From UBA9647 sp963739335 (GTDB lineage: Bacteria > Bacteroidota > Ignavibacteria > UBA10030): a stretch of 64,000 bases of DNA. The position numbers and the translations under genes were made by a program. Of the stretch, positions 8,977 to 18,290 are shown one piece after another. The stretch spans positions 1 through 64,000 of the forward strand of contig CAVUAC010000053.1 of NCBI GenBank assembly GCA_963739335.1, read 5' to 3'. The notes under the pieces are model-generated. The model was not told the DNA's origin and ran no database searches. It saw only the letters and a list, made by a program, of their open reading frames with translations. Every line of letters starts with the position of its first letter. The first letter of the stretch is position 1.

Positions 8977-9373
8977 GAGGGGCCAGACATTCCTTGACTT
9001 AGCAGCCGAAAGCCATCGAGGCACAAAAGGCAAGTTCTTCATTGCCCTTTCAAGCGCAGACTATGATGATGACATCATAGTCTGTTTTGTTTTTAATACC
9101 GAACATCGGATGGACAAGTATCATGTGGGTTGCAACAAGGATGTTCAGAAGTTCATAGTCGCACCAAAGGCCTTTTCTTTCATCGACAAATACTCTTCAA
9201 TCATGCTTCATCAGGCATGCTGTTACAAGCTTATTGAGATGTACAGCGACAAGATAAGACTCCTCGAAAAAGCAGACGACCAGCTGTGCAGGCAAATTAA
9301 GAACTGCATTGACTGGAACTTTGTCCCTGCGAAATTCGTACCTCTCATCAAAGATAGCTTCAAAGACAAGTGA
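8963..9373 (+). CDS. Putative toxin partner of the Panacea antitoxin
   Basis: This 136-residue soluble protein overlaps the Panacea gene by 14 bases. The N-terminal half looks like a small beta-barrel (GKFFIALSSADYDDDIIVCFVFNTE), which could fit a MazF/PemK-like fold. The C-terminal half is helical (IMLHQACCYKLIEMYSDKIRLLEKADDQ). I see no catalytic signature that assigns a known toxin family, so the toxin role is inferred from position alone. No similar gene occurs elsewhere in the window. Confidence 0.55.
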   Translation: MAEFERGQTFLDLAAESHRGTKGKFFIALSSADYDDDIIVCFVFNTEHRMDKYHVGCNKDVQKFIVAPKAFSFIDKYSSIMLHQACCYKLIEMYSDKIRLLEKADDQLCRQIKNCIDWNFVPAKFVPLIKDSFKDK

Positions 9374-9502
9374 AGACAAATGTATTCGTCCGCAGGCTGA
9401 TGTTGGGGGGGAACAGAAGCATCAAAGGACTTATATCATTGCGTGGACTGTTCGAGCTGGCCTTGGAATTGGAAATCGGATCAGAGTTCGTACCAGTCAA
9501 GC

Positions 9503-11224
9503 TCAGTATCTCCTGAAGTGCCTCTTCAGGCCCACACCTGTGAGAGTGACAAGAAGAATGAGCACAACGGAGTTGAGGAACGACCAAAGCAAACCGTCGG
9601 CTCCCATTGGTGCTATTTGTAGACCTCCGGAAGGAAGATAGCCAATTGGGATCAGGCGGTAGAGGGCGAACACCAAAGACGTGCCGTAGTCCTTGACGAG
9701 AGTGCTCAGAAACCCAGCGTCGAAAAAATTGGCGATACCCTTAGAGGAAAGAGAAACATCATAGTTCACAACAAACGAACCGTCGATTGTCAATCCGCTC
9801 AGTAAGTGAACGACGGCAAATGCAGGCGTTAGAAGACAGAACCAAACAAAGCTCCAGAGAGGCTTCTCACCGTATCCTGCGGCAATTCTGTAAAGGGAGT
9901 ATAGAAGATATCGGCCTCTGTCGTTGAGATTCTTGCTCAGTTTTGACTGTGACAGTTCTTCTACTAGCGCCAGCCTCTTCATCTCAAACTCGTTGAAATA
10001 GAGCCATCCAGCACGTTGGTAGTCCTTGGCTTTGTCCAGAGTAGTTTTGAATCGCCGGTAGAGAACAGCCACCTCGTTGTAATCAAAATAGTCTCCGATG
10101 TCGTATTCACTTCTCCAATTCACTTGCCCCGATTCGTAAGCCTTGAAGGAACACCGCTTGAGCAGCTCATCACCGATGATGTTTTTGCGCTTGAAACGCA
10201 TTCCGAGGAGGCGTTCCTCGAATTCTCCCCACAAGCCGGAAACGAAATGTGCCTCATCAAAGGAACTCTTGTAGAACGAGATGAAGTCGAGCTGGTTGTC
10301 TGTGAAGTATACATCCTTGAGCTGGCAGTATCTGAAAAGAAATGCTGGAATGCGGGGTTTCGCTAACGGCTCGTTCTCATCACGCCGCGGAAGCATTTCG
10401 AAAAAAGTAGCGAATGGTTTAAACTCTATCCCAGAGAATAGAACACGTGGCAATGAGCCAACTTCTACCGACAGCAAGGGCTCCTTGAAGTAGAAATTCG
10501 TGTCTGTTGGAATTTGTAAATCCAGGAATAAGACTTCATTTCGAACTTCTGTTCGGTAGAATTGTGTCTCGCCTTCGAAACGAGCATCTACGAACAGAGT
10601 GCGTGAAGAACGGAAATGGGTGTGACTGAAGTAGACCTCACCAAAAAGGGTCTTTGAAAACGAGGTCTCCTGATTGTCGAAAGTCGTGTTGTAGAAGGAG
10701 ACTAGTGCGCGAGAGAAATTGACGCCGGTGAATCCCGCATACAATCCTTTGAAAACCGTCTCGGTGAATGCCACCTTGTCTGCATCGAAGAAGGCATCAT
10801 CGAATCTTGCTTGGGTGCCAAGGAACAGCGCCTCTTGGAATGAGACAGTTCCACCAGAGAATTTCGCTTTGCTGAAGTTCGCGTCCCCTTTGAACGTGGT
10901 GTTCCGGAAATCAGCGCAACTATGTTCGGGTTGAGAAAACGGTAGCTCTTTAGTTGGCCAATCCTTGAGCTGACCGCTCCCTTCGAAAACAGCTCCCTGG
11001 AAGTTAGCCGGGCCCTCAAAGACTCGTCCATGAAAATCCGCAAAACATGAGAAAACATAGCCTTCGAAGTTGTAGTCGCGGTTCTCGAACTGCTCGTTAA
11101 TCAGCCTGCTGAAATCCTCAGGAGAAATTCCTTTCTCGCGGACTTGTGCGTGGTAAATGCAGAATCTGGCTATGCCGAACATGCTGCTCGGTCGCTCACA
11201 GGATGGATAGGCACACTTTGACAT
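9503..11224 (-). CDS. Pentapeptide-repeat protein with C-terminal two-helix membrane domain
   Basis: The frame opens at 11335, but the ATG at 11224 (MSKCAYPSCERPSS) is the likely start. Residues 3-25 form a small zinc-finger-like C-x4-C, then C-x2-H motif. Residues 55-300 are irregular A(D/N)F-type pentapeptide repeats (ANFQGAVFEG, DANFSKAKFSG, ARFDDAFFD) that fold as a right-handed beta-helix. Near residue 420 a helical linker (YRRFKTTLDKAKDYQRAGWLY) leads to a membrane segment, a pore-loop-like stretch (LYRLIPIGYLPSGG) and a final membrane helix (LNSVVLILLVTLTGVGL), the arrangement of two-helix ion-channel domains. Probably a membrane sensor or channel gated through the beta-helix. Confidence 0.75.
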   Translation of the reverse strand: MSKCAYPSCERPSSMFGIARFCIYHAQVREKGISPEDFSRLINEQFENRDYNFEGYVFSCFADFHGRVFEGPANFQGAVFEGSGQLKDWPTKELPFSQPEHSCADFRNTTFKGDANFSKAKFSGGTVSFQEALFLGTQARFDDAFFDADKVAFTETVFKGLYAGFTGVNFSRALVSFYNTTFDNQETSFSKTLFGEVYFSHTHFRSSRTLFVDARFEGETQFYRTEVRNEVLFLDLQIPTDTNFYFKEPLLSVEVGSLPRVLFSGIEFKPFATFFEMLPRRDENEPLAKPRIPAFLFRYCQLKDVYFTDNQLDFISFYKSSFDEAHFVSGLWGEFEERLLGMRFKRKNIIGDELLKRCSFKAYESGQVNWRSEYDIGDYFDYNEVAVLYRRFKTTLDKAKDYQRAGWLYFNEFEMKRLALVEELSQSKLSKNLNDRGRYLLYSLYRIAAGYGEKPLWSFVWFCLLTPAFAVVHLLSGLTIDGSFVVNYDVSLSSKGIANFFDAGFLSTLVKDYGTSLVFALYRLIPIGYLPSGGLQIAPMGADGLLWSFLNSVVLILLVTLTGVGLKRHFRRY

Positions 11225-11356
11225 TGGAGCGTTTCTAAAACAAGTGAATAGAAGGTCAGGCCGTGATTGGTGAGCCTCTTGGCTGTGCCGGCATTCGCGA
11301 ATCTGACTTAGGCAAATTACCGAACTGTGCGTCAATTTTCAACTGCGGTGCTCGTC

Positions 11357-11553
11357 GGCGATCTCAATGACGATCTACGTTGCCATTCCCTCCGACACAC
11401 ATTTGCTACCTGGCGTGTTCAGGGAGGAGTCAACATCTACGAAATGCAGAAGCTTGTCGGCCATTCAGACGTAGGACGACGGAAAGCTACAGACATCTTA
11501 TAGTAAACGAGCTTCAAGATGCGCTAAACAAGATTTCGGCTCTCACGTACTGA
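11357..11553 (+). pseudogene. Tyrosine recombinase (XerC/D-like integrase) C-terminal relic
   Basis: The frame from 11369 reads RCHSLRHTFATW then QKLVGHSDVG, and after a single-base shift near 11485 the next frame continues TTESYRHLIVNELQDALNKI to a stop at 11553. These are box II of tyrosine recombinases: H-x2-R, GHS and the nucleophile tyrosine. The first ~250 residues, including the box I arginine, are absent. It marks a former integration event between the pentapeptide gene and the restriction-modification operon. Confidence 0.75.
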
Positions 11554-11755
11554 ACGAATGCTGTATGGGAGGCGACTACGACTTTAGTAGTGTGAGATAG
11601 GAAATAGGAAGCGTGTCGATGAGGCAAGGCTTCGGTGGCTATCGCTCTGTCCAGCTGAGCGTCCTGTAATCGATGGGTTGACTTTAGGCCGAAAACTCGT
11701 TACTTAGAGCCGCGGCATTGATTTGCGTCGAATTCCTCTCCCTTCATGACAAGGT

Positions 11756-14416
11756 ATGACCCACCTCTATCAGGCCCTTGCAGCTGGAGTCAATGAGTGG
11801 CGAAAGTCGGGCTACACTGGCCACGAATTCTCCACCATTGCTGAAATCCTCGAATGGTCAAGGAATCCTGACGGAAGCGGCTTCACGCTTCGGCCACCCC
11901 AAGTTAGGGCTCTCGAAACGTACTGGTATCTTCGCCTTGTACAGGGGACCCCCCACATCTTCGAACTGTATAAAGCCCTTTTCGCAAACAAGTCTGAACT
12001 GCTGAAATCCCTAGGAATTCCGACGGAGGCTTTTGAGCGCGTCGACTACGATGAATCGAAACTTTGGGAAAGTATCAGGGACGACGACAGCTTTGTTCGG
12101 GATTTTCGTTTGCAGGCACTGAGGGAAACACTAACTCTTGAGTACCCAAGCTACATTTTAGCTCTCGCGATGGGAGCTGGCAAGACTGCTCTCATCGGCG
12201 CCATCGTCGCCACAGAATTCGCGATGGGATTAGAGTATCAGGACGGTCCGTTTGTGCACAACGCGTTGGTATTCGCTCCAGGTTTGACAATCATCGAATC
12301 ACTCCGAGAGCTTGCCGAGATCCCCTATCAAAGGATCTTGCCTGAGCGCCTCTTCAAGCAATTCGCCGCATCTGTGAGGCTCACATTCACCCGAGACGGC
12401 GATCCGGATATTCCAATTATTTCAGACAGCTTATTTAATATCGTCGTTACGAACACTGAGAAGATAAGAATTCAGAAGGAGAACATTCGTAAATCGGACA
12501 TAGGAACTCTTTTTGCACCGACGGAAAAGCAGGAGGAAGCACGAGCGGAAGTTGCTAACCGGCGATTGACGAAGCTGGCCTCGCTTCGGCACCTTGCGGT
12601 GTTCTCAGACGAGGCCCACCACACTTACGGCCAGGCGCTTGACACAGAGCTCAAGAAAGTTCGCAAAACGGTGGACTACCTTCACCACAATAGCCCGAAT
12701 TTGATATGCGTCGTCAACACGACCGGCACACCCTATTTCCATCGTCAACTATTACGGGATGTCGTTGCGTGGTATGGTTTGTCAGAGGGCATAAGAGACG
12801 GCATCCTGAAAGATGTCTCTGATAATATCATGGCGTACGACTTTTCCGATGACAATGTCGCCGCATACATCAGTCGGGTAGTCGAAGACTTCTTTGGTGA
12901 GTACGGAAGCACAGCTTTGCCCGATGGAACGTTGTCCAAGCTTGCCATGTACTTTCCACAAACGGACGATGTCGAACGCCTACGACCTGTTGTCGAAGCG
13001 AAACTTATGGAGTTGGGGCTCTCCCCAACAGTCATACTCGAGCACCACACGAAGCACGAAAGCAAAGCAGACTTCGATCGCTTCCGGCTCAAGGAATCGA
13101 CACATCGAGTAGCCCTTCTCGTTGACCGCGGTGTGGAAGGATGGAATGTCCCTGCACTCTTCGCTTGTTGTCTCGCGCGACAACTGAAGACAAGCAACAA
13201 TTTCGTCCTGCAAGCTGCCTGTCGATGCCTTCGGCAGATTCCTGGGAATACAAAGAAAGCGCGTATCTATCTGTCGAGGGACAATCAATCGATCCTGGAT
13301 AGGCAGTTACAGGAGACATATGGGGAGACTCTCGACGATTTGAATCGCTCAACTCGCAACAGCAAGAGCGCGATCATTCGTCTCCGGAAGCTCAATATCC
13401 CCCAGCTTTATGTCCGACAGATCATTCGCACTGTGGTTAGAAAGGAGGAAAGCTCCACTCAGCCTCGCCTGAGGAAACCCGCGGTGCGTGAAGTTGAAAA
13501 GTTGAAGGAAGCAAGGCTAACTGTAGCGGAACAGCAGTCAACCTACAATGTGCTGCAACAGGTTGGCGAGACGGTTGAGATCGTATCGGCGCGCAAAACG
13601 ATGGATACTTATGCTGCAGCGATCGAGCTTGCCTCGACATATCGGCTCGACCTCTGGGCGATCTATGATGAACTTAAGCGCGAATACCCGGATTCAGAGG
13701 TTCCTCGCTCACATTGCGAGGATCTCAAAAGACAACTCGAAGAGCAATTGGGCCGGTACGTGGTCCAGGAAGAGACCGTTGAAAAGGGACTTGCACTGGT
13801 GAAGCTGGAGGGTTTTGAGAAGGAAACGGACATCGATGGGGCTGAAATCTACACGGCAGAGATCACATACCCGGTCGATCGGGAGAACCTGCTCGCTCAT
13901 TGGGAGGATTGGAAGACCAAATCCGGCGAATTCGGATTTCATTACACGCCCTACAACTTTGACTCGAAGCCCGAGCAGCACTTCTTCGAACAGATACTGA
14001 ACCAGATCAACACGAATGCGAATGACGTGGAGGACATCTACTTCACCGGAGCGTTGACCGATCCCAAGAAAACGGATTTCTACGTGGAATACAAAGGGGA
14101 CGACGACAAATGGCATCGATATACGCCTGACTTTGTGATCAAACGAAAAGACGGACAGACATTGATAGTGGAGATAAAAGACGCCCGATTCGAGAACGTA
14201 ACTAGAGAGGATGCAGAAAGGGCAGAACGAGGAGAGGCCTTGCTGAGTGTTGAAGGGCGGAAGGCTATCGCCCTCAAGAAGTGGGAAGTCCTAGACCCAG
14301 ATAGACTGAAATACCAAGTTATCTATACGAAAGATGAAATGATCGCTCACGATCAGGTCAAGATGGCATCTGAGTTTGTCACCGGTAGCGATAAATCAGG
14401 CACCATGCGCAGATAG
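11756..14416 (+). CDS. Type III restriction enzyme Res subunit (helicase-nuclease)
   Basis: This is the restriction subunit of a type III system: it hydrolyses ATP, translocates or switches on DNA and cleaves when two unmodified sites meet. Walker A is GAGKTALIG near residue 141 and the DEAH box is SDEAHHTYG near 284. The helicase motif VI region is ACRCLRQIPG near 489, and the C-terminal PD-(D/E)xK nuclease is YTPDFVIKRKDG...LIVEIKDA near 790-810. Its 886 residues are normal for the family. The methyltransferase subunit follows after 36 bases, so the two are co-transcribed. Unlike most type III loci, the restriction gene comes first. Confidence 0.88.
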   Translation: MTHLYQALAAGVNEWRKSGYTGHEFSTIAEILEWSRNPDGSGFTLRPPQVRALETYWYLRLVQGTPHIFELYKALFANKSELLKSLGIPTEAFERVDYDESKLWESIRDDDSFVRDFRLQALRETLTLEYPSYILALAMGAGKTALIGAIVATEFAMGLEYQDGPFVHNALVFAPGLTIIESLRELAEIPYQRILPERLFKQFAASVRLTFTRDGDPDIPIISDSLFNIVVTNTEKIRIQKENIRKSDIGTLFAPTEKQEEARAEVANRRLTKLASLRHLAVFSDEAHHTYGQALDTELKKVRKTVDYLHHNSPNLICVVNTTGTPYFHRQLLRDVVAWYGLSEGIRDGILKDVSDNIMAYDFSDDNVAAYISRVVEDFFGEYGSTALPDGTLSKLAMYFPQTDDVERLRPVVEAKLMELGLSPTVILEHHTKHESKADFDRFRLKESTHRVALLVDRGVEGWNVPALFACCLARQLKTSNNFVLQAACRCLRQIPGNTKKARIYLSRDNQSILDRQLQETYGETLDDLNRSTRNSKSAIIRLRKLNIPQLYVRQIIRTVVRKEESSTQPRLRKPAVREVEKLKEARLTVAEQQSTYNVLQQVGETVEIVSARKTMDTYAAAIELASTYRLDLWAIYDELKREYPDSEVPRSHCEDLKRQLEEQLGRYVVQEETVEKGLALVKLEGFEKETDIDGAEIYTAEITYPVDRENLLAHWEDWKTKSGEFGFHYTPYNFDSKPEQHFFEQILNQINTNANDVEDIYFTGALTDPKKTDFYVEYKGDDDKWHRYTPDFVIKRKDGQTLIVEIKDARFENVTREDAERAERGEALLSVEGRKAIALKKWEVLDPDRLKYQVIYTKDEMIAHDQVKMASEFVTGSDKSGTMRR

Positions 14417-14452
14417 TGATCGGCGATTCTACTGCCGAGAGAAACTCTAAAA

Positions 14453-16606
14453 ATGAAGAAAGTAAGACGACATCAAAAGAAACGATCCGGAGCGACGAAG
14501 CAACGGAAGCCTCAGAGTGTCGGCCAACCAAAGGCACATGCGGAACCGACTGTTCCAAAGCCTGTAGAAGTGTCTGCTGCCAAGGGCCGCCCCATGCTCG
14601 TCTGGGTAGGCAAGAAGCCTCTAAGGCGCGTCACGGCCTTCCCTGCCCAGCACATCGAAAGCTTCAATCCAAAACCGCCAACTCAGATTCTACAATCATC
14701 GATTTGGCATGATTGGCCCAAGACCTACCCCGCAGCTGGTCTTCTCTTCCACGGCGACAACAAAGAAGTTCTCGCGCACCTACTTGCGAACGGATTTCGA
14801 GGAAAGGTGAAGCTGATCTACATCGACCCACCGTTTGACAGCGGAGCGGACTATGTGAGGAGAGTGCAACTTAGAAGCTCAGAGAAACCAGAGAAACTGG
14901 ACGCAGAATCTTACACTCTTGGTGAGCAAATTCAGTACACAGATATATGGGCAAATGATTCATATCTGCAGTTCATGTATGAACGATTGTTGCTGCTTCG
15001 CGAGCTATTGGGCGAACAGGGCTCGCTGTTCCTACACTCAGATGACGCGAAAAACTATCACCTTAGGATGTTGTTGGAAGAAGTATTTCCGAACGCGTTC
15101 AGAAATGAAATAATCTGGAAACGATCGACATCGACAGGGCTTGCGCAGAAGCGATGCGGCACACTTCATGACACGATCTATTGGTATTCAAAGTCTGAGC
15201 AGTACACCTTCAACATGCAATACCATGCATACGAAGAGGAATATCTACAACGGGCCGTCAAGGACGAGAGTGGCAGGCTGTACATTCCCATTCCGACCGG
15301 TAACCCAGGTCCACGGCCCAATCTGTATTATGAGTACAAAGGATATTGGCCTCACCCTAATGGCTACAAGTGGACGCGGGCAAAAATGGAGGAGTATGAC
15401 AATCAGGGACTCTTGATATTTCCCCATGAAAAGTCTGGTCGTATCCAGTTCAAACAGTATATCGATGAGATGCAAGGAGTGAAACTTCAAGATCTTTGGA
15501 CTGATCTCTATTCGGTTAATCCGGTCGCGCATGAGAGAACGCCTTACCCAACTCAGAAGCCTGAATCACTGTTGGGGCGAATAATAAAGATGGCGTCTGA
15601 TCCCAACGACGTTGTCCTTGACTGCTTTATCGGATCGGGTACAACGGCAGCCGTTGCGCAAGAGCTCGGCCGCCGCTGGATCGGCTGCGACATCAACAAA
15701 GGCGCAATCCAGACGACGAGCAAACGATTGCAGACGATCATCTATGAGCAGATTGAAGAGCTGAAGCGGAAGGAGAGCCAGGTGGAGCTCGGTTTTGCCG
15801 ACGCAGACACTTCGACTTCGTCCCGTCAAAAAGCGGACGGGACTCCGCTCAGTGTAACTCCTCCCGCGCAGCTCTCGTTTGAAGTCTACCGCGTAAACGA
15901 CTACGACCTGCAGATCCAGCACAACGAGGCGGTCAATCTTGCATGTGAGCACATCGGCATCACTCGCACTCGCGGCGATGCGTTCTTCGACGGCGCACTC
16001 GGGAAGCGGCTCGTAAAGATTGTTCCCTTCAACCATCCCCTCTCCCCGCCTGATCTCGAAGAGGTTAAGAAAGAGCTCTCAGCACGGCCTGGCGAAGACA
16101 GGGACGTGGTCGTTGTCTGTCTCGGCAAAGAGCTTGCCGCCGACGCCTGGGCTGAGGAATGGAACCGCCTACGCAAGAAGGGAGACGTACCAAACAAGCT
16201 TGAAATCATTGAGCTCCGCACCGACCCCAAATATGGGAAGTTTATCAAGCATGAGCCTGCAAGGGCACGGGTGAAGGTTTCGAGAAAAAATGCTACTATC
16301 CACGTTGTGATCGAGGACTTCATCTCCCCCACCATCATCGAGCGTCTCAGTCAGCAGACTGGCGTCGTCCATCCCCGCATTGCCGACTGGCAAAGTATGG
16401 TCGACTGCGTGATGATTGACTCGAACTACGATGGCGACGCGTTCAACGTTTGTTTATCCGATGTTCCAGAAAAGAAGACTGACCTTGTTCGAGGAGAGTA
16501 CGAGCTTCCCGCGCCGAAAGGTAAGACGAAAGTCGCAGTGAAGATCATCGATATGCTGGGGGAGGAGGTGGTGGAGGTGAGGGAGGCGGGACGCGAAGGA
16601 TGGTAA
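14453..16606 (+). CDS. Type III modification methyltransferase Mod subunit
   Basis: A beta-class DNA methyltransferase: the catalytic DPPF motif (IYIDPPFDSGADY, residues ~125) comes before the SAM-binding FxGxG motif (DCFIGSGTTAAVAQELG, residues ~390). This order is typical of Mod proteins that make N6-methyladenine and also carry target recognition. The first ~45 residues are lysine-rich and disordered-looking, then VWVGKKPLRRVTAFPAQ leads into the methylase core. The C-terminal ~270 residues probably pack with Res. It protects the host DNA and guides the nuclease at 11756. Confidence 0.88.
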   Translation: MKKVRRHQKKRSGATKQRKPQSVGQPKAHAEPTVPKPVEVSAAKGRPMLVWVGKKPLRRVTAFPAQHIESFNPKPPTQILQSSIWHDWPKTYPAAGLLFHGDNKEVLAHLLANGFRGKVKLIYIDPPFDSGADYVRRVQLRSSEKPEKLDAESYTLGEQIQYTDIWANDSYLQFMYERLLLLRELLGEQGSLFLHSDDAKNYHLRMLLEEVFPNAFRNEIIWKRSTSTGLAQKRCGTLHDTIYWYSKSEQYTFNMQYHAYEEEYLQRAVKDESGRLYIPIPTGNPGPRPNLYYEYKGYWPHPNGYKWTRAKMEEYDNQGLLIFPHEKSGRIQFKQYIDEMQGVKLQDLWTDLYSVNPVAHERTPYPTQKPESLLGRIIKMASDPNDVVLDCFIGSGTTAAVAQELGRRWIGCDINKGAIQTTSKRLQTIIYEQIEELKRKESQVELGFADADTSTSSRQKADGTPLSVTPPAQLSFEVYRVNDYDLQIQHNEAVNLACEHIGITRTRGDAFFDGALGKRLVKIVPFNHPLSPPDLEEVKKELSARPGEDRDVVVVCLGKELAADAWAEEWNRLRKKGDVPNKLEIIELRTDPKYGKFIKHEPARARVKVSRKNATIHVVIEDFISPTIIERLSQQTGVVHPRIADWQSMVDCVMIDSNYDGDAFNVCLSDVPEKKTDLVRGEYELPAPKGKTKVAVKIIDMLGEEVVEVREAGREGW

Positions 16607-16829
16607 GAAAGCAAAGGCGTGGGTTGGCGTAAGCATAAGATTTGGACCTGACAATATTCAGAAAGAAAGGGTGCCGCAGATTTGGCCTCCTGAGCGCGCG
16701 TTGCCAAAGCTCAAGGGGTCCAAGCATGAGGCATCGCATGTCTCTCGATCTTGGATCGCGAAGGGGCGGTGCTGTATAGGAACAAATTGCTGATGTGAGC
16801 GCTTGTTTTCCGGGTGAGTGCCGACCATC

Positions 16830-17987
16830 ATGAATTCACACGATGTTGTAAGACTTTTTCCTAGATTGCATCCATATTTGGATTATGACGTTCAGCGGGG
16901 AATTCACTTCTCTGAGCCCAGCGCATCAATGGGTTTCAAAACAGATTACCTCCCACGGCTGAGGTACTATTCATATTCTGCTGAAATATCGCACATAGTT
17001 GCACACAACATGCAATGGGCGCGCGGTGACACTGGACATCCGCTTTTTCAATTTGTATATGTTATGCTCCCGAACTCCTGTAACCAAGCATGCATTGGAT
17101 GCTACACTGGGCAAGACAAGAGAACAACGACTTCGAGGCCGAGGGCAAAGTATTTTTCTGAGAGTGAGTTGTCGCATATCTTGACCTTTGCAAAGGAACA
17201 TGGAGCGAAAGCAGTCGTATATGGCGGCATGGGTGAACTCTTTACTTGGGGAAAGGCAATTGATTACATCCGTTTCATTGATAGCTTTGATCTAAGATCG
17301 GTGGTTTTCACAAATGGGGTATTGCTGTCGAAAGAAGACATCTCATTGTTGAACTCCCTAGGGGGAGTACTTATTTTTTCTCTGAGGGATACAGCTGAAA
17401 GTTATCACAACAAAGCAGTTGGCAGAAACACTTTTGCTCTGACTCTTGCGTCGATAGATTATGCAGTTTGTGAGAACATGCACAAGGATGGTCGCCTTGC
17501 GATTGAGATCCCGGTGACCAAGGAAAACGAGAGACGAGTTCTCGATGACTTACTTCCGACCTTAAGAATGATTGGGATTGTACCGATGATCGAAGAGTTT
17601 GTTCAGATCTCAACCTCACGTCTGGAAAGAAGAATCTCGCACAACTTTGGCAACTCTAGAGCCTTTTTCGAGGAAGCCCTCAGAAAGGACAAGAAATTCG
17701 GAATTGACTATTGCCTTGAAGTTGGGACAAGAACTGTCGGTGAGCCGAAGTGCCGCAGGCCATTATTCTCTTTTGGTGTCTTTCCCAACAGAAATGTAGT
17801 CGACTGTCCAAGTCACTCCGTTGTCTATGGCAACCTGTATCGCAACAGCATCGGGGAGATCATATATTCTGAGAAATTTAGGCGCACAATAGCTTCTTTT
17901 GACCTTTGTCCGTGCTCGGTATTCTATACAAGACATGATCAAGACATACCGACACTCTTGCCGACTTATCTTAGCGGCTTTGCATAA
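16830..17987 (+). CDS. Radical SAM protein with Cys-rich C-terminal region
   Basis: The CxxxCxxC cluster motif (CNQACIGC, residues ~84-91) binds the SAM-cleaving 4Fe-4S cluster. GGMGELFTW follows as the GGE-like SAM-binding strand and VVFTNGVLL as the next. The C-terminal part has CRRP, VVDCPSH, YGNLY-NSIGEI and LCPCSVF, a layout like SPASM/twitch auxiliary-cluster domains of peptide-modifying enzymes. A GTG at 16818 would add four residues; I prefer the ATG. It heads a continuous plus-strand run ending in LivF. The substrate is unknown; the short gene at 18105 is a candidate peptide. Confidence 0.8.
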   Translation: MNSHDVVRLFPRLHPYLDYDVQRGIHFSEPSASMGFKTDYLPRLRYYSYSAEISHIVAHNMQWARGDTGHPLFQFVYVMLPNSCNQACIGCYTGQDKRTTTSRPRAKYFSESELSHILTFAKEHGAKAVVYGGMGELFTWGKAIDYIRFIDSFDLRSVVFTNGVLLSKEDISLLNSLGGVLIFSLRDTAESYHNKAVGRNTFALTLASIDYAVCENMHKDGRLAIEIPVTKENERRVLDDLLPTLRMIGIVPMIEEFVQISTSRLERRISHNFGNSRAFFEEALRKDKKFGIDYCLEVGTRTVGEPKCRRPLFSFGVFPNRNVVDCPSHSVVYGNLYRNSIGEIIYSEKFRRTIASFDLCPCSVFYTRHDQDIPTLLPTYLSGFA

Positions 17988-18104
17988 GAAAAGATGCCTG
18001 GATCTTCCCGCTGAAAGCGACACGAGACGTTGTCTAATGAGACCTTGAACGAAGTCTCCCCCAATACATGCAGAGTTCAAATCGAAAAGAGCGAAAGGAA
18101 CGTT

Positions 18105-18290
18105 ATGATAGATGATGACCTCAACTCAACAAATGAAGAGGAAGTCCGCGTAAGACCTATTCCAAAATCACTACGCCATAAGATAAGCAGATTTGGACTT
18201 CCGTGTGTTGATCCAGTACTGATAATTCTGTTTGTGCCCCCAAGGAATGATCAAAGTACAGGTGATGGAGAAAAAAATAGCTCTCGTTAA
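18105..18290 (+). CDS. 61-residue peptide between two radical SAM genes, candidate precursor
   Basis: The start is chosen from an excellent ribosome site (AAAGGA, five bases before the ATG); the frame is open further upstream but without one. The peptide has an acidic N-terminus (MIDDDLNSTNEEEV), a basic middle (PKSLRHKISRFG), then GLPCVDPVLIILFVPPRN and a polar tail. A short, leader-like acidic gene lodged between two radical SAM enzymes fits a ribosomally made, post-translationally modified peptide precursor, but no known precursor family is recognised. It overlaps the start of the next gene by about 26 bases, implying coupled translation. A chance frame cannot be excluded. Confidence 0.45.
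   Translation: MIDDDLNSTNEEEVRVRPIPKSLRHKISRFGLPCVDPVLIILFVPPRNDQSTGDGEKNSSR

Noticed and set aside
16607..16794. Extension of the Mod protein in another frame (AWVGVSIRFGPDN)
   Set aside because: The Mod C-terminus already ends in a normal way for the family and no family sequence supports the longer reading.
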